DNA of 64,000 nt from an uncultured Oscillospiraceae bacterium (GTDB lineage: Bacteria; Bacillota; Clostridia; Oscillospirales; Ruminococcaceae). The notes beneath the pieces are model-generated. The model saw only the letters and a program-made list of their open reading frames with translations, had not been told where the DNA came from and searched no databases. The DNA lies in the NCBI GenBank assembly GCA_958448395.1, contig CAUDDP010000004.1, forward strand, positions 1 to 64,000, written 5' to 3'. The position numbers and the translations under genes were made by a program. This document shows, piece by piece, positions 54,158 through 63,807 of the stretch. Positions within the stretch are counted from its first letter, which is position 1. Every line of letters starts with the position of its first letter.

Positions 54158-55336
54158 ATGAAAGCTGTCTTACAGGCAGTTGCCCGTTACTGGAAAAAGC
54201 TAGACAAATCGCTGCTGTTCGCCGCCTTGCTCTGCTCTATTTTCAGTGTGCTGCTGCTTTATTCCATTTATGCCAATCATGCCTTGGCAGAAATTGATGA
54301 TGATGACTATATTGTTCAGTTGATTGCTGTTGGCATCGGTACCCTCTCCGTTTTGATTTTGGCAGCAATTGACTACCATAAAATCGCTCGGTTCTGGTTT
54401 ATCTATGCACCCATTGCATTGATATTGGTGCTGTTAACATTTACTTCCCTTGGTTATCAGCGTTCCGGAGCAGATGACCAGGCATGGCTGCAAATCGGCA
54501 GCATTACCCTACAGCCAGCAGAAATCCTCAAACTTGCCTTTATTTTGACCTTTTCCCTGCACCTCGCAAAAGACGAAGAGAACATGAACCGCCCATTCCA
54601 TATGCTGCTTCTGATCCTGCATGGATGTCTTCCAATGGGATTGGTTGTCTTACAGGGTGACTATGGCACTGCCATTGTATTTGCATTTATTTTTGCAGCG
54701 ATGATTATAATTGCACGCATTTCGTGGAAATATATTCTTGCCGGTATGATTGCAGTTCCAACGATTCTGATTCTGGCATGGAACTTTGTCCTCGGCAGCA
54801 CGCACAAAAACAGAATCTTAGTACTCCTGCATCCCGGCACAGATCCAGAGGGGTTAGAGTATCAACAAGACTTGAGTCTAACAGCACTTGCCTCCGGCAA
54901 GCTATTTGGCATTGGCTTATTCGATGCAGAAGACTATGTTTCGGTACCAGAAATGCATAACGACTTCATCTTTGCCTACATCGGTGAAACGCTTGGCTTT
55001 GTCGGTGCAATGGCAATTGTACTGGTTATGGTCTTCCTCTGCCTGCGAACACTGACAAATGGTCTGCGTGCCAACGATCGACAAGGCCTATTTCTCTGCA
55101 TTGGCGTATCCTCTATGATTTTCACGCATTGCTTTATGAATATTGGCATGGTACTGAAAGTAATGCCGGTAATCGGTATTCCGCTGCCATTTCTAAGTGC
55201 CGGTGGCACATCTACCCTGAGTATGTATATCGCCCTTGGATTGGTGATCAGTGTACGCACACACAATGAGCGAAAATATAATGTATTCTATGACTATAAA
55301 AGCCCTTCCATTTCAGAACGACGATGGAAGGCATAA
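54158..55336 (+). CDS. rodA: SEDS-family peptidoglycan polymerase RodA/FtsW type
   Basis: A 392-residue protein with ten membrane helices. SEDS motifs are GSITLQPAEILKLAFILTFS, LQGDYGTAIVFAF (the catalytic Asp lies in the following loop region), a FIFAYIGETLGFVGA motif and the C-terminal PLPFLSAGGTSTLS. It polymerises lipid II for elongation or sporulation walls. GAAAGGAG precedes the ATG. The RodA rather than FtsW/SpoVE call rests on overall look only. Confidence 0.88.
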   Translation: MKAVLQAVARYWKKLDKSLLFAALLCSIFSVLLLYSIYANHALAEIDDDDYIVQLIAVGIGTLSVLILAAIDYHKIARFWFIYAPIALILVLLTFTSLGYQRSGADDQAWLQIGSITLQPAEILKLAFILTFSLHLAKDEENMNRPFHMLLLILHGCLPMGLVVLQGDYGTAIVFAFIFAAMIIIARISWKYILAGMIAVPTILILAWNFVLGSTHKNRILVLLHPGTDPEGLEYQQDLSLTALASGKLFGIGLFDAEDYVSVPEMHNDFIFAYIGETLGFVGAMAIVLVMVFLCLRTLTNGLRANDRQGLFLCIGVSSMIFTHCFMNIGMVLKVMPVIGIPLPFLSAGGTSTLSMYIALGLVISVRTHNERKYNVFYDYKSPSISERRWKA

Positions 55337-55438
55337 CTGCAATGGATAGAGGATGCTCTATGCACACAGCCGCTTTGTACAAAAATACATGATCATACAC
55401 AGTGTTGCTCAAATGGTTGTAAAATGGTGGAAAACGCA

Positions 55439-55467
55439 TTGACAAAAAAATCACATTATGATAAAAT
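55439..55467 (+). promoter_or_regulatory. murT-gatD promoter
   Basis: TTGACA at 55439-55444, 17 bp, TAAAAT at 55462-55467, 84 bp before the murT ATG. Confidence 0.7.
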
Positions 55468-55550
55468 AGCAGTGAGATGGTATCATTTTTATGCCATTTC
55501 ACCGATAAAAACACAGAAAGATAAAAAAAGAAAGTGGGAATTGGAATATC

Positions 55551-56912
55551 ATGAAAAAATGCATTTCTTACTATGTGGCTGCTCTTGTCGGAAAAGCCAT
55601 GATTCACGGAATGCATCTGATGAAGCGAAATGCAACAAATCTGCCGGGCGAAGTCTCGCTAAAGCTCTGTCCGCACCTGCTCTCGCAATTTCAGATGCCC
55701 AAAAATGTAATTGTTGTCACCGGTACAAATGGAAAGACCACCGTTACCAACCTCATTGGCAATGCCTTGAAAAAAAGAGGCGACGCACTCATTACGAACC
55801 CATTCGGCGGAAATGTCGATACAGGAATTGCCTCGCTGCTGCTTGCAAATTCCAATTTGGATGGTACACTGCATGCAGACACGCTGTTACTGGAAATGGA
55901 CGAACGCAGTGCAGAACGCATTTTGCCATATATACAGCCGGATTACCTCATTTGTACCAACTTGCAGCGAGATTCCATGAAGCGAAATGCACATGTGGAA
56001 TTTATTTTTGATTTTCTCAATCGGAATATTCCCAAGAAAACGACGCTGATTTCCAATGCAGACGACCTCATCAGCAGCACACTCGCACCAAATAATCCGC
56101 ATATTTATTTCGGGGTGACCCTACTTCCAGGTGAAATACCAACCAATGACAGTTTGGTCTGTGACATTATAAATTGCCCGAAATGCGGCACACGGCTGCA
56201 ATTTCAGTTCCGGCACTATAACCATATCGGTCACGCAGTCTGCCCAAAGTGTGGATTCTGCAATGCAAAAGCAGACTATCAGGTAACAGCGGTAGAAGAC
56301 AACAAGGCAATCGTTCTGCATGATGAAAAAGAAGAGCATTATCCCATTCCGAATGGCAGAATTACAGATATTTACAACACAGCCGCAGTGATTGCCTTTT
56401 TGCGTACCTACGGTCTTTCTGAACAAAAAACAGCTGCCTGTATGCAAAATACTAAAATTGTAAAGTCCCGCTATGATACGCTCACCTCGCACAACAAGCC
56501 GGTTTATATCACATTGGCAAAGGGACAAAATCCCATTGCCTGCTCCGCTGCGTGCGATTTTGTACGAAAAGAATCCGGCAAAAAGGCGGTGATCCTGATT
56601 CTGGAAGACTTCTATGACCGCCGCCGTACCTCAGAAAATATCGCTTGGATTTATGAGACAGACTTTGAATTTCTCAAACAAGAAGATATTGTGCAAATTA
56701 TCGTTGGTGGAAAACGTGCAGCAGACTATCTGGTTCGCCTGCTGATTGCTGGAATAGACCGCAGTCGGATTGTCTGCTGTGCCAGCGAAACGGAAACAGT
56801 ACAGCATTTACAATGGGACAAGTTTGATAAACTGATGATACTATATGACCTGTATAATACAGAATCGCTTACACAAATCAAACAGCAGCTACAAAAGGAG
56901 GCAGAAGCATGA
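55551..56912 (+). CDS. murT: Lipid II isoglutaminyl synthase, MurT subunit
   Basis: A 453-residue Mur-ligase relative. The ATP loop is VVTGTNGKTTVTNL near residues 53-66. The MurT-specific four-Cys zinc ribbon is inserted in the middle domain (CPKCGTRLQFQF and CPKCGFCNAK, near 206-235). A C-terminal DUF1727-type domain starts about 320 and should bind GatD. The enzyme amidates the D-Glu of lipid II to D-isoGln. It overlaps gatD by 4 bases (ATGA). Confidence 0.92.
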   Translation: MKKCISYYVAALVGKAMIHGMHLMKRNATNLPGEVSLKLCPHLLSQFQMPKNVIVVTGTNGKTTVTNLIGNALKKRGDALITNPFGGNVDTGIASLLLANSNLDGTLHADTLLLEMDERSAERILPYIQPDYLICTNLQRDSMKRNAHVEFIFDFLNRNIPKKTTLISNADDLISSTLAPNNPHIYFGVTLLPGEIPTNDSLVCDIINCPKCGTRLQFQFRHYNHIGHAVCPKCGFCNAKADYQVTAVEDNKAIVLHDEKEEHYPIPNGRITDIYNTAAVIAFLRTYGLSEQKTAACMQNTKIVKSRYDTLTSHNKPVYITLAKGQNPIACSAACDFVRKESGKKAVILILEDFYDRRRTSENIAWIYETDFEFLKQEDIVQIIVGGKRAADYLVRLLIAGIDRSRIVCCASETETVQHLQWDKFDKLMILYDLYNTESLTQIKQQLQKEAEA

Positions 56913-57628
56913 ACGACTGTATTATTGAGGCACTGTATCCGGAAGTATGCAACTTGTTTGGTGACACTGGAAACCTGCGGTATCTGCGGCAGTGTCTGCC
57001 GGATGCGAAAATCATAGACACGGCTCTGAATGACGAACCGTATTTTATCAAACATCCCGTATCCATGGTCTATATTGGACCCATGTCAGAACGCACACAA
57101 TGTGCCTTGATTGCACGGCTTTCTCCCTATCGAGAACGCATTGCGGAATGCATCGCAAACGGCACGATTTTTCTGGCAACTGGCAATGCCATGGAGGTGT
57201 TCGGCAAACAAATCACGGACACGCAAACTGGTGTGACAAAATGCCTTGGATTATTGGATATCAAAACCACAAGAGATATGATGCATCGCTTTCACAGCTT
57301 GGTGCTGGGCACATACAACAAACTGCAAATAGTGGGCTTCCGTGCCCAGTTCACACGTTCCACGCTGGGTGAAACAGAAACACCGTTTTTGCAGGTCACA
57401 AAAGGCACTCCTATGTGTGAAGCTGCACGCATTGATGGCATTCAGAAAAATCACTTTTACGGCACCTATCTGCTTGGTCCGCTGCTCATTCTCAACCCTT
57501 ATTTTACGAAGCAGCTGCTACAGCAAATGACAGGGGAAGATGTTCCACTTGCCTTTGAAGAAGAAGTCATTGCCGCCTATCATGCACGTCTGGCGGATTT
57601 TCAAGATAAACGGGTTGGCATTCATTAA
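56909..57628 (+). CDS. GatD-like glutaminase homologue lacking catalytic residues
   Basis: 239 residues. It keeps the GatD framework: ALYPEVCNLFGDTGNLRYLR at the start, IVGFRAQFTR where GFENHGGRT is usual, and FYGTYLLGPLLILNP near the end. The nucleophile motif LAICGGYQ reads LATGNAME (Cys replaced by Gly92), and the catalytic His of GTYLHGP is Leu189 (GTYLLGP). GGGQD is also replaced by PMSER. The frame is intact and coupled to murT, so it is probably a conserved but non-hydrolysing partner rather than a decaying gene. Confidence 0.8.
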   Translation: MNDCIIEALYPEVCNLFGDTGNLRYLRQCLPDAKIIDTALNDEPYFIKHPVSMVYIGPMSERTQCALIARLSPYRERIAECIANGTIFLATGNAMEVFGKQITDTQTGVTKCLGLLDIKTTRDMMHRFHSLVLGTYNKLQIVGFRAQFTRSTLGETETPFLQVTKGTPMCEAARIDGIQKNHFYGTYLLGPLLILNPYFTKQLLQQMTGEDVPLAFEEEVIAAYHARLADFQDKRVGIH

Positions 57629-57676
57629 ATAAAAACAGAAAAACGAACAAATATGGAAAAGCCATATAATAAACAA

Positions 57677-57708
57677 AATGACCGGAAGGGATATTTCCCT
57701 CCGGTCAT
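57677..57708. terminator. murT-gatD terminator
   Basis: AATGACCGGAAGGGA and TCCCTCCGGTCATT pair nearly perfectly; suitable for both strands. Confidence 0.85.
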
Positions 57709-57715
57709 TCTCATA

Positions 57716-58150
57716 TCAAAAAAATTTCAATACCACCAATACCATCAACAACAGTATCAACATCCCAAACAACATATTGCTAAACGATTTATTTAATTTT
57801 ATTTTATCTACAATTTCTATTTCCTGTTTTGTATTATAGCAATATCGAATTTCTACAAAATCTCCCACTTGTATCTTTCGTTTCCGTTTTTCTATCATAG
57901 CATCCTGTACATACTCCATCGCATTCACATGAAATGACACTGTACACCGAGTTGCCGTAAAAACATATTTATAGAAGTCATCCCCATGACATTCATGGTC
58001 ATATACTTCGTCTTTAATAGAAACAATTTTGGCTTCTACCGGTATCGCCTGCTCCCATCGCTTCTTGTTTATAAAATAAGATTTTATAATTATATAATAA
58101 TAATATACAAACAAAATTATTATTATAATCGCAAATATAATTTTCCCCAT
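57716..58150 (-). CDS. Two-helix membrane protein (DUF3592-like)
   Basis: 144 residues. An N-terminal helix (IIFAIIIIILFVYYYYIIIK), a soluble beta-rich middle (about 35-120, AKIVSIKDEVYDHE, QVGDFVEIRYC) and a C-terminal helix (MLFGMLILLLMVLVVLKFF). The topology and the VGD.VEI.Y pattern resemble DUF3592 proteins. It is the last gene of the minus-strand sugar cluster, and its role is unknown. Confidence 0.6.
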   Translation of the reverse strand: MGKIIFAIIIIILFVYYYYIIIKSYFINKKRWEQAIPVEAKIVSIKDEVYDHECHGDDFYKYVFTATRCTVSFHVNAMEYVQDAMIEKRKRKIQVGDFVEIRYCYNTKQEIEIVDKIKLNKSFSNMLFGMLILLLMVLVVLKFF

Positions 58151-58185
58151 GTGTTATTCTCCCCATGTAAATCCACAAAGTTACC

Positions 58186-58794
58186 CTATTTTTTCTGCTT
58201 TCCCTCTACAATATCTTTCTGCAAAATCGAACCAATCACAGAACCAAACAGGCAACGACAGTCAAACAAAAATGAAATGCGTTCCACATATTCCCCATCA
58301 AGCTCCGCCTTCTTCTCTATCGTCAGCGTATCCCGTCCGTTCATTTGTGCCCATCCGAACAGCCCCGGTTTTACCTGATCTGCACCATTTTGCTGCCGTA
58401 ATTGCAGCAAGTCCGCCTGATTGTACAATGCCGGTCTTGGTCCTACAAACGACATATCCCCTCGCAGAATATTTACCAACTGTGGTAGTTCGTCCAAACT
58501 GGTTTTCCGCAAAAGCTTCCCAATTGCTGTAATGTACTGCTCTGGATTTTCCAGCTCATTCGTAGGAATATTCGCCGGCGTATCCATCCGCATACTGCGG
58601 AATTTGTACATTTGAAATGTAACTTCTTTGCCATTTGTACGCCTGCCAGCACGCTTCTGAGAGAAAATAATCGTACCCGGATCGGAACAGTAAATCAAAA
58701 TGGCAATGAACAGCATCGGCAAAGCAGCCAGACACAACCCCAAAACGCTGACTACAATGTCCAATCCCCGCTTTATGTACTTCTGATAGAACAT
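58186..58794 (-). CDS. Initiating sugar-phosphate transferase (PglC/WcaJ type)
   Basis: A 202-residue monotopic phosphoglycosyl transferase. It has the N-terminal re-entrant helix (YIKRGLDIVVSVLGLCLAAL), MYKFRSMRMDT, TSLDELPQLVNILRGDMSFV and GPRPAL, with VKPGLFGWAQMNGR. It moves a sugar phosphate from UDP-sugar to undecaprenyl phosphate. It starts 18 bases behind the nucleotide-sugar enzyme that probably supplies its substrate. Confidence 0.93.
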   Translation of the reverse strand: MFYQKYIKRGLDIVVSVLGLCLAALPMLFIAILIYCSDPGTIIFSQKRAGRRTNGKEVTFQMYKFRSMRMDTPANIPTNELENPEQYITAIGKLLRKTSLDELPQLVNILRGDMSFVGPRPALYNQADLLQLRQQNGADQVKPGLFGWAQMNGRDTLTIEKKAELDGEYVERISFLFDCRCLFGSVIGSILQKDIVEGKQKK

Positions 58795-58811
58795 ATTGCA
58801 TACACCCTTCC

Positions 58812-60770
58812 CTATTTCATCGTAGCTTCCTGCACGGACTTCTCTACTGCCTGTTCCCCGTTTTCTCCCTCTTCATGATGAAAATCTGGTACAATTTCCT
58901 TCAACAGCCGCATGGTCTCCTCTCGGTCATTCCGCAGAGAAGCATCTTTCAGCTGATGCAGCAACGAAATAAAATCCGTATCATCAAACGCAATTTGCTG
59001 TCCGATAAAAATCTGGCTGTTTTCCGTCTCCTGCAAAGTCTTCTGCTGCCGGTTTTCCTGCTCCGTCAGCAGTTCTTCCTGCATTCGTTCCCCCGGACGA
59101 GGACCGATAAATCGTATTTTTACATCCCGATATGGTACTTTTCCATAGGCAGAAATCAAGTTCTCCGCCAACGTCAAAATTCGCACTGGTGCCCCCATAT
59201 CCAGCACAAAAATCTCGCCGCCCTTTGCCATGGCACTGGCATGTAAAACCAGTGAAACCGCTTCTGGAATCGTCATAAAATAACGAATCATATCCGGATG
59301 CGTCACAGTTACCGGCTTTCCACTTTCAATCTGCTTCCGAAACAGTGGGATTACAGAGCCATTTGAACCAAGCACATTGCCAAACCGTGTTGTGATAAAC
59401 TCCGTTTGTGTGGGTCGTTGCGACATATACTGTATAATCATCTCACAGCAGCGTTTTGTCGCTCCCATGATATTGACCGGATGCACCGCCTTGTCTGTGG
59501 AAATCATAATAAACTTTTCACAGCGAAAACTATCTGCTAATGTAGCCAGATAAAATGTTCCCACCACATTGTTCTTAACTGCTTCCTCTGGACAGTTCTC
59601 CATCAACGGTACGTGTTTATGGGCTGCGGCATGAAATACAATCTGCGGATGATATTTTTCAAATAGCAGAAGCAGTTTCGAGTAGTCTCTGACAGAGGCA
59701 ATCTCCACGGAAAGCGGAATTTTACGATTATATTCAATATACAATTCCTGCTGAATATCATAGACATTGTTTTCATAGATATCCACAATAATAATCTGCT
59801 TTGGATGATAAGTCATAATCTGCCTTACAATTTCCGAGCCAATGGAACCGCCGCCGCCCGTCACCATGCAGACCTTTCCCTTTAGAAAATTCGCCACCTT
59901 TTCCCGATCAAATTTCACTGGTTCTCTGCCGAGCAAATCTTCAATCCGCACATCCTGAATCTGCGGAATAATATCCTTCTGGAAAAACAACTGACTGAGA
60001 TGCGGCATAATTTTCACTGGCAATCTGGTATGGGCACAAATGTCCAGAATCTGTCTGCGATTTTCCTCGTCACAGGACGGAATGGCAAACATAATCATGT
60101 CGATTTTCATCTTTTCGCACAGAGTACCAATATCCTCCGTTGTCCCGGCAACCCGTACGCCCTTCACATTTGCATTTTTCTTTAGCGGATCATCATCCAC
60201 AATACAAATCGGGTCATAGGGGATCGGCGGCGTTTTTGCCGGATCTGCACAAGAACGCTGAATTTCATTTAAAATCAACTCACATCCGCTGCCCGCTCCT
60301 ACAATCAACAGCCGTTTTCGGGATTCTACCCGTCCAGCATCCGTTAAGATCAAAAATGTATGCCGGAAAATCAATCGAAATACCACAATGCCGCTCCATG
60401 CCAAAACCGCATTTAAAAGCAAAAAGGAAATGGGCACTTCTAATCGCAGCAGCAATACAACAATACTGCTCAGCAGCTGTCCAACAATCACACCAACCGA
60501 ACAGGCGATATAATCCCGCATATTAAAATATCGCCAGAACACATCATATGCACTGCTAATTTTTAATGTTAAAAATGTGAAAAAAATATTCAATACCATA
60601 TAAGGAAATAGCCCGGAAATATGAATTACAGACTTTCCCAGTATGAAAAAGAAAAAAGAAGTCAAAGCAATACACAAAAAAAGAATGCCGACATCTGCCG
60701 CCATTAAAATCAGTTTTCGAGCAGAATATTTCTTCAATTCTATCACCTCATTCTGCTGCATCCTCCACAT
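58812..60770 (-). CDS. FlaA1/CapD-like membrane nucleotide-sugar dehydratase/epimerase
   Basis: About 652 residues. Four N-terminal membrane helices (about 15-120) precede two Rossmann domains, RLLIVGAGSGCELIL and the catalytic MVTGGGGSIGSEIVRQI. The SDR residues are present: Ser-Thr-Asp-Lys (MISTDKAVHP) and MGATKR in place of YxxxK, as is usual for this family. It probably makes a UDP-diamino or 6-deoxy sugar. A TTG start at 60737 (GAGGTG six bases upstream) is as likely as the ATG at 60770. Confidence 0.9.
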   Translation of the reverse strand: MWRMQQNEVIELKKYSARKLILMAADVGILFLCIALTSFFFFILGKSVIHISGLFPYMVLNIFFTFLTLKISSAYDVFWRYFNMRDYIACSVGVIVGQLLSSIVVLLLRLEVPISFLLLNAVLAWSGIVVFRLIFRHTFLILTDAGRVESRKRLLIVGAGSGCELILNEIQRSCADPAKTPPIPYDPICIVDDDPLKKNANVKGVRVAGTTEDIGTLCEKMKIDMIMFAIPSCDEENRRQILDICAHTRLPVKIMPHLSQLFFQKDIIPQIQDVRIEDLLGREPVKFDREKVANFLKGKVCMVTGGGGSIGSEIVRQIMTYHPKQIIIVDIYENNVYDIQQELYIEYNRKIPLSVEIASVRDYSKLLLLFEKYHPQIVFHAAAHKHVPLMENCPEEAVKNNVVGTFYLATLADSFRCEKFIMISTDKAVHPVNIMGATKRCCEMIIQYMSQRPTQTEFITTRFGNVLGSNGSVIPLFRKQIESGKPVTVTHPDMIRYFMTIPEAVSLVLHASAMAKGGEIFVLDMGAPVRILTLAENLISAYGKVPYRDVKIRFIGPRPGERMQEELLTEQENRQQKTLQETENSQIFIGQQIAFDDTDFISLLHQLKDASLRNDREETMRLLKEIVPDFHHEEGENGEQAVEKSVQEATMK

Positions 60771-60818
60771 ATTTTCGGCTATCTCTCATTCCAAGACATC
60801 CTTGCTCGATTTTCATTT

Positions 60819-60847
60819 ATTGTACCATATTCTTTGCACAATGTCAA
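60819..60847 (-). promoter_or_regulatory. Promoter of the second polysaccharide cluster
   Basis: TTGACA (60847-60842), 17 bp, TACAAT (60824-60819) on the minus strand with TG one base before the -10. Confidence 0.75.
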
Positions 60848-60964
60848 GAAATAGCGAGGAAAATCAAAAAAATACAGGAAAAATCGGTATAAGATTTCCT
60901 CTCATGCCATGCTCTCCATAAGGGCTGGAAAAACAAACAAACCACAAAGTGAAAAGTTGGAAAG

Positions 60965-61314
60965 GTTATCGACACGCAAATCAATTTTCAAATGATGGAT
61001 TGGATTGCTCCGCCGAACGGCGATTGCGGTCAAGCTGGCTCAGCTTGGCGGAGGGGTGCAGGGGACAAGCTGTCCCCTGCGAAACGCTGCAATTAGAGTT
61101 TTGGTAGCGGAATGAGGAACAAGCTGCCGCTGTCCGCCCTCTAAAATAACAAAACGATGCAGAATGTAAAAATTTAGAGTGATTTGGCTGCAAATTTGGA
61201 CACAGAAACAGGGCGGACAGCGGACACAGGCAGAGAGCGAAGTGAATCTGCCGGCGGAGGTGAGATCGTTATCGGTGAGGGAAAATAAAAAAAATGGATT
61301 TCTGAGAGTTATCG
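60965..61314 (-). repeat. Dispersed intergenic repeat, long copy D
   Basis: About 350 bp, inverted relative to the other copies, between the divergent sugar cluster and the GH95 gene. The ends (GACACGCAAATCAATTTTC; AAAATGGATTTCTGAGAG) match copies A and F. It has the complete core, with perfect GGGGACAGCTTGTCCCC and CTCCGCC on both sides of the middle block. Confidence 0.85.
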
Positions 61315-61323
61315 AAGAAATGA

Positions 61324-61352
61324 TTGCTTTTTGCAATGCGATATGATATAAT
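61324..61352 (+). promoter_or_regulatory. GH95 gene promoter
   Basis: TTGCTT at 61324-61329, 17 bp, TATAAT at 61347-61352; leader of about 82 bases. Confidence 0.7.
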
Positions 61353-61440
61353 AAATGAGATAATGGGTAAATTTTCCCCTTGTGCAGTTTCTATAAATTA
61401 TTCATGCAGTATAGTTTCAAGAGGAAACGGAGGAACAACA

Positions 61441-63756
61441 ATGGATACACAAACCACACTTTGGTATCGCAGCCCGGCAGTTGATTTTGATCATGCCCTG
61501 CCGGTCGGAAACGGCAGAATTGGTGGCATGCTGTTTGGCGATCCAGAACAGGAAGTCATTCAGCTCAATGAGGATTCCATCTGGTCAGGCGGAAAACGGG
61601 AACGCAATAACCCGGATGCCTATGAGGGATTACAGGAAATCCGAAAGCTGCTCTTAGAAGAACAAATCAGCAAAGCAGAAAAGATTGCCTTTCAGAAAAT
61701 GCAAGGGGTCACACCCAATGCACGGCACTATATGCCACTTGGTAATCTGCAAATTCATCAAAAACTACAGGGCAAAGCCCGGCAATATCGCCGCAGCTTA
61801 GACTTGGAGCAAGCACTGGCAACCGTCCAGTTCACTGTTAATGAGGTCACATATATTCGAGAATTATTCGTATCCTATCCGGATCAAATCATGGTACTGC
61901 ATATTGCCGCAGACCAAAAGGGCTGCATCTCCCTTTCTGTCGGCATAGACGGCAGAGAAGACGACTACGATGACTGTCGGCCATGTGCCCCCAATACCAT
62001 CCTCTATACCGGTGGTACTGGCGGCAAAAACGGAATTGGATTTGCTGCTGCACTGACCGGAAAACAAAATGGCGGAACCATGCGAACACTTGGCGGTCAG
62101 CTGGTGATCGAACAGGCAGACGAAGTCACATTGCTGCTTTCTGTGGCAACCAGCTTCTACCATGGAGAAGATTATACCGAAGCCGCACGGATGGATGTTG
62201 CCTATGCACAGGACTGTACCTATGAGAAGCTGCTCTATCGCCATTTGAGTGACTATCAAAAGCTGTTTCGCCGGGTGCGGCTCACCCTGCCGGATAACAG
62301 CGAAGGAAACAGTACGCTGCCCACAGATGAACGCTTACAGCGGCTGCGTGGCGATGAAGGCGACCATAAGGAATGCAAGCTGCAAATTCATGATGGACAT
62401 CTGGCTGTCTTATATTTCAACTATGGCAGATATCTGATGATTGCCGGCAGCCGCCCCGGTTCCCAACCAATGAATATGCAGGGAATCTGGAATCAGGATA
62501 TGCATCCGGCATGGGGAAGTCGCTATACCATCAATGTCAACACACAGATGAACTACTGGCCAGCAGAGGTCTGCAACCTGTCAGAATGTCATCTGCCGCT
62601 GTTCGATTTGCTCTCCAGAATGCAGGAATCTGGACGAAAAACAGCAAAAGAAATGTATCGCTGTCGTGGTTTTGTCTGCCATCACAGCACCGATCTGTGG
62701 GGAGATACCGCACCACAGGATTTATGTATGCCTGCAACCATCTGGCCAATGGGGGCAGCATGGCTCTGCCTGCATATCTTTGAACACTATGCTTTCACAC
62801 AAGATCGGGACTTTTTGTCCGCCCATTACGACTTAATGCGGGATGCTGCCCTGTTCTTTGTGGATTATCTGATAAAAAATAAAAACGGAGAACTTGTCAC
62901 CGCACCTTCCGTCTCTCCGGAAAATACGTATCGTACCACAAACGGAGAAACCGGCAGCCTTTGTATCGGTCCAACTATGGATATGGAAATCATCACAGTG
63001 CTGTTCCAGAACGTCATAGAAAGCAGCCGGATTTTACAGCGGGATACTGCATTTGCACAGACACTCTCCGATTTGCTCCAACACCTGCCCAAAATTAAAA
63101 TCGGACGCTACGGACAAATTCAAGAGTGGACAGAAGATTATGAAGAAGTGGACATCGGTCACCGCCATATTTCTCATCTGTTTGGACTGTATCCAGCACA
63201 TTTGATTGATCCGTACCAGACACCGCAGCTCAGCAAGGCAGCTCGTGCGACTTTAATTCGCCGCTTGATTCATGGCGACCATCACACCGGCTGGAGTCGT
63301 GCATGGATTATGAACATGTGGGCACGACTGCTGGACGGCAGAATGGCATATGAAAACTTACAGCAGCTGCTAACATGGTCCACCAACCCCAACTTGCTGG
63401 ATTCCCATCCGCCGTTCCAGATTGACGGCAACTTCGGTGGTCTGTCTGCGATTGCAGAATGCCTGCTGCAAAGCCATGCGAATGCATTGAACTTACTGCC
63501 AGCCTTACCGGCAGAATGGACGGAAGGCAGTGTAAGCGGTCTGCGGGCAAGAGGTGGCTTTGAAGTGAGTATGCAGTGGGCAAACGGCAATCTGCAAACT
63601 GCCTCTATTCTCTCTCTCAGTGGCAATGTCTGCCGCTTGCGGTGCAATGCCATCGCCAGTGTCACTTGTGAGCAAAAGCCAGTGGATGCCATCATGGACG
63701 GAGAGATCATTCAATTTGAAACCATCAAAGGGCATACGTATACCGTACGCACATAA
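61441..63756 (+). CDS. GH95-family glycoside hydrolase (alpha-L-fucosidase type)
   Basis: A 771-residue enzyme, started at 61441 after GGAGG. The N-terminal beta domain begins LWYRSPAVDFDHALPVGNGR; an (alpha/alpha)6 barrel follows. Active-site residues known for the family map to Asn365/Asn367 (INVNTQMNYW), Glu494 (VSPENTY) and Asp662 (IDGNFGG). It inverts alpha-1,2-linked L-fucose or L-galactose glycosides. It has no signal peptide, so it probably acts in the cytoplasm on imported oligosaccharides. Confidence 0.93.
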   Translation: MDTQTTLWYRSPAVDFDHALPVGNGRIGGMLFGDPEQEVIQLNEDSIWSGGKRERNNPDAYEGLQEIRKLLLEEQISKAEKIAFQKMQGVTPNARHYMPLGNLQIHQKLQGKARQYRRSLDLEQALATVQFTVNEVTYIRELFVSYPDQIMVLHIAADQKGCISLSVGIDGREDDYDDCRPCAPNTILYTGGTGGKNGIGFAAALTGKQNGGTMRTLGGQLVIEQADEVTLLLSVATSFYHGEDYTEAARMDVAYAQDCTYEKLLYRHLSDYQKLFRRVRLTLPDNSEGNSTLPTDERLQRLRGDEGDHKECKLQIHDGHLAVLYFNYGRYLMIAGSRPGSQPMNMQGIWNQDMHPAWGSRYTINVNTQMNYWPAEVCNLSECHLPLFDLLSRMQESGRKTAKEMYRCRGFVCHHSTDLWGDTAPQDLCMPATIWPMGAAWLCLHIFEHYAFTQDRDFLSAHYDLMRDAALFFVDYLIKNKNGELVTAPSVSPENTYRTTNGETGSLCIGPTMDMEIITVLFQNVIESSRILQRDTAFAQTLSDLLQHLPKIKIGRYGQIQEWTEDYEEVDIGHRHISHLFGLYPAHLIDPYQTPQLSKAARATLIRRLIHGDHHTGWSRAWIMNMWARLLDGRMAYENLQQLLTWSTNPNLLDSHPPFQIDGNFGGLSAIAECLLQSHANALNLLPALPAEWTEGSVSGLRARGGFEVSMQWANGNLQTASILSLSGNVCRLRCNAIASVTCEQKPVDAIMDGEIIQFETIKGHTYTVRT

Positions 63757-63807
63757 TTTATGTGATACCTTCCATGCTGCAAGAAGAAAACCAAAGGAGG
63801 AATCTGC

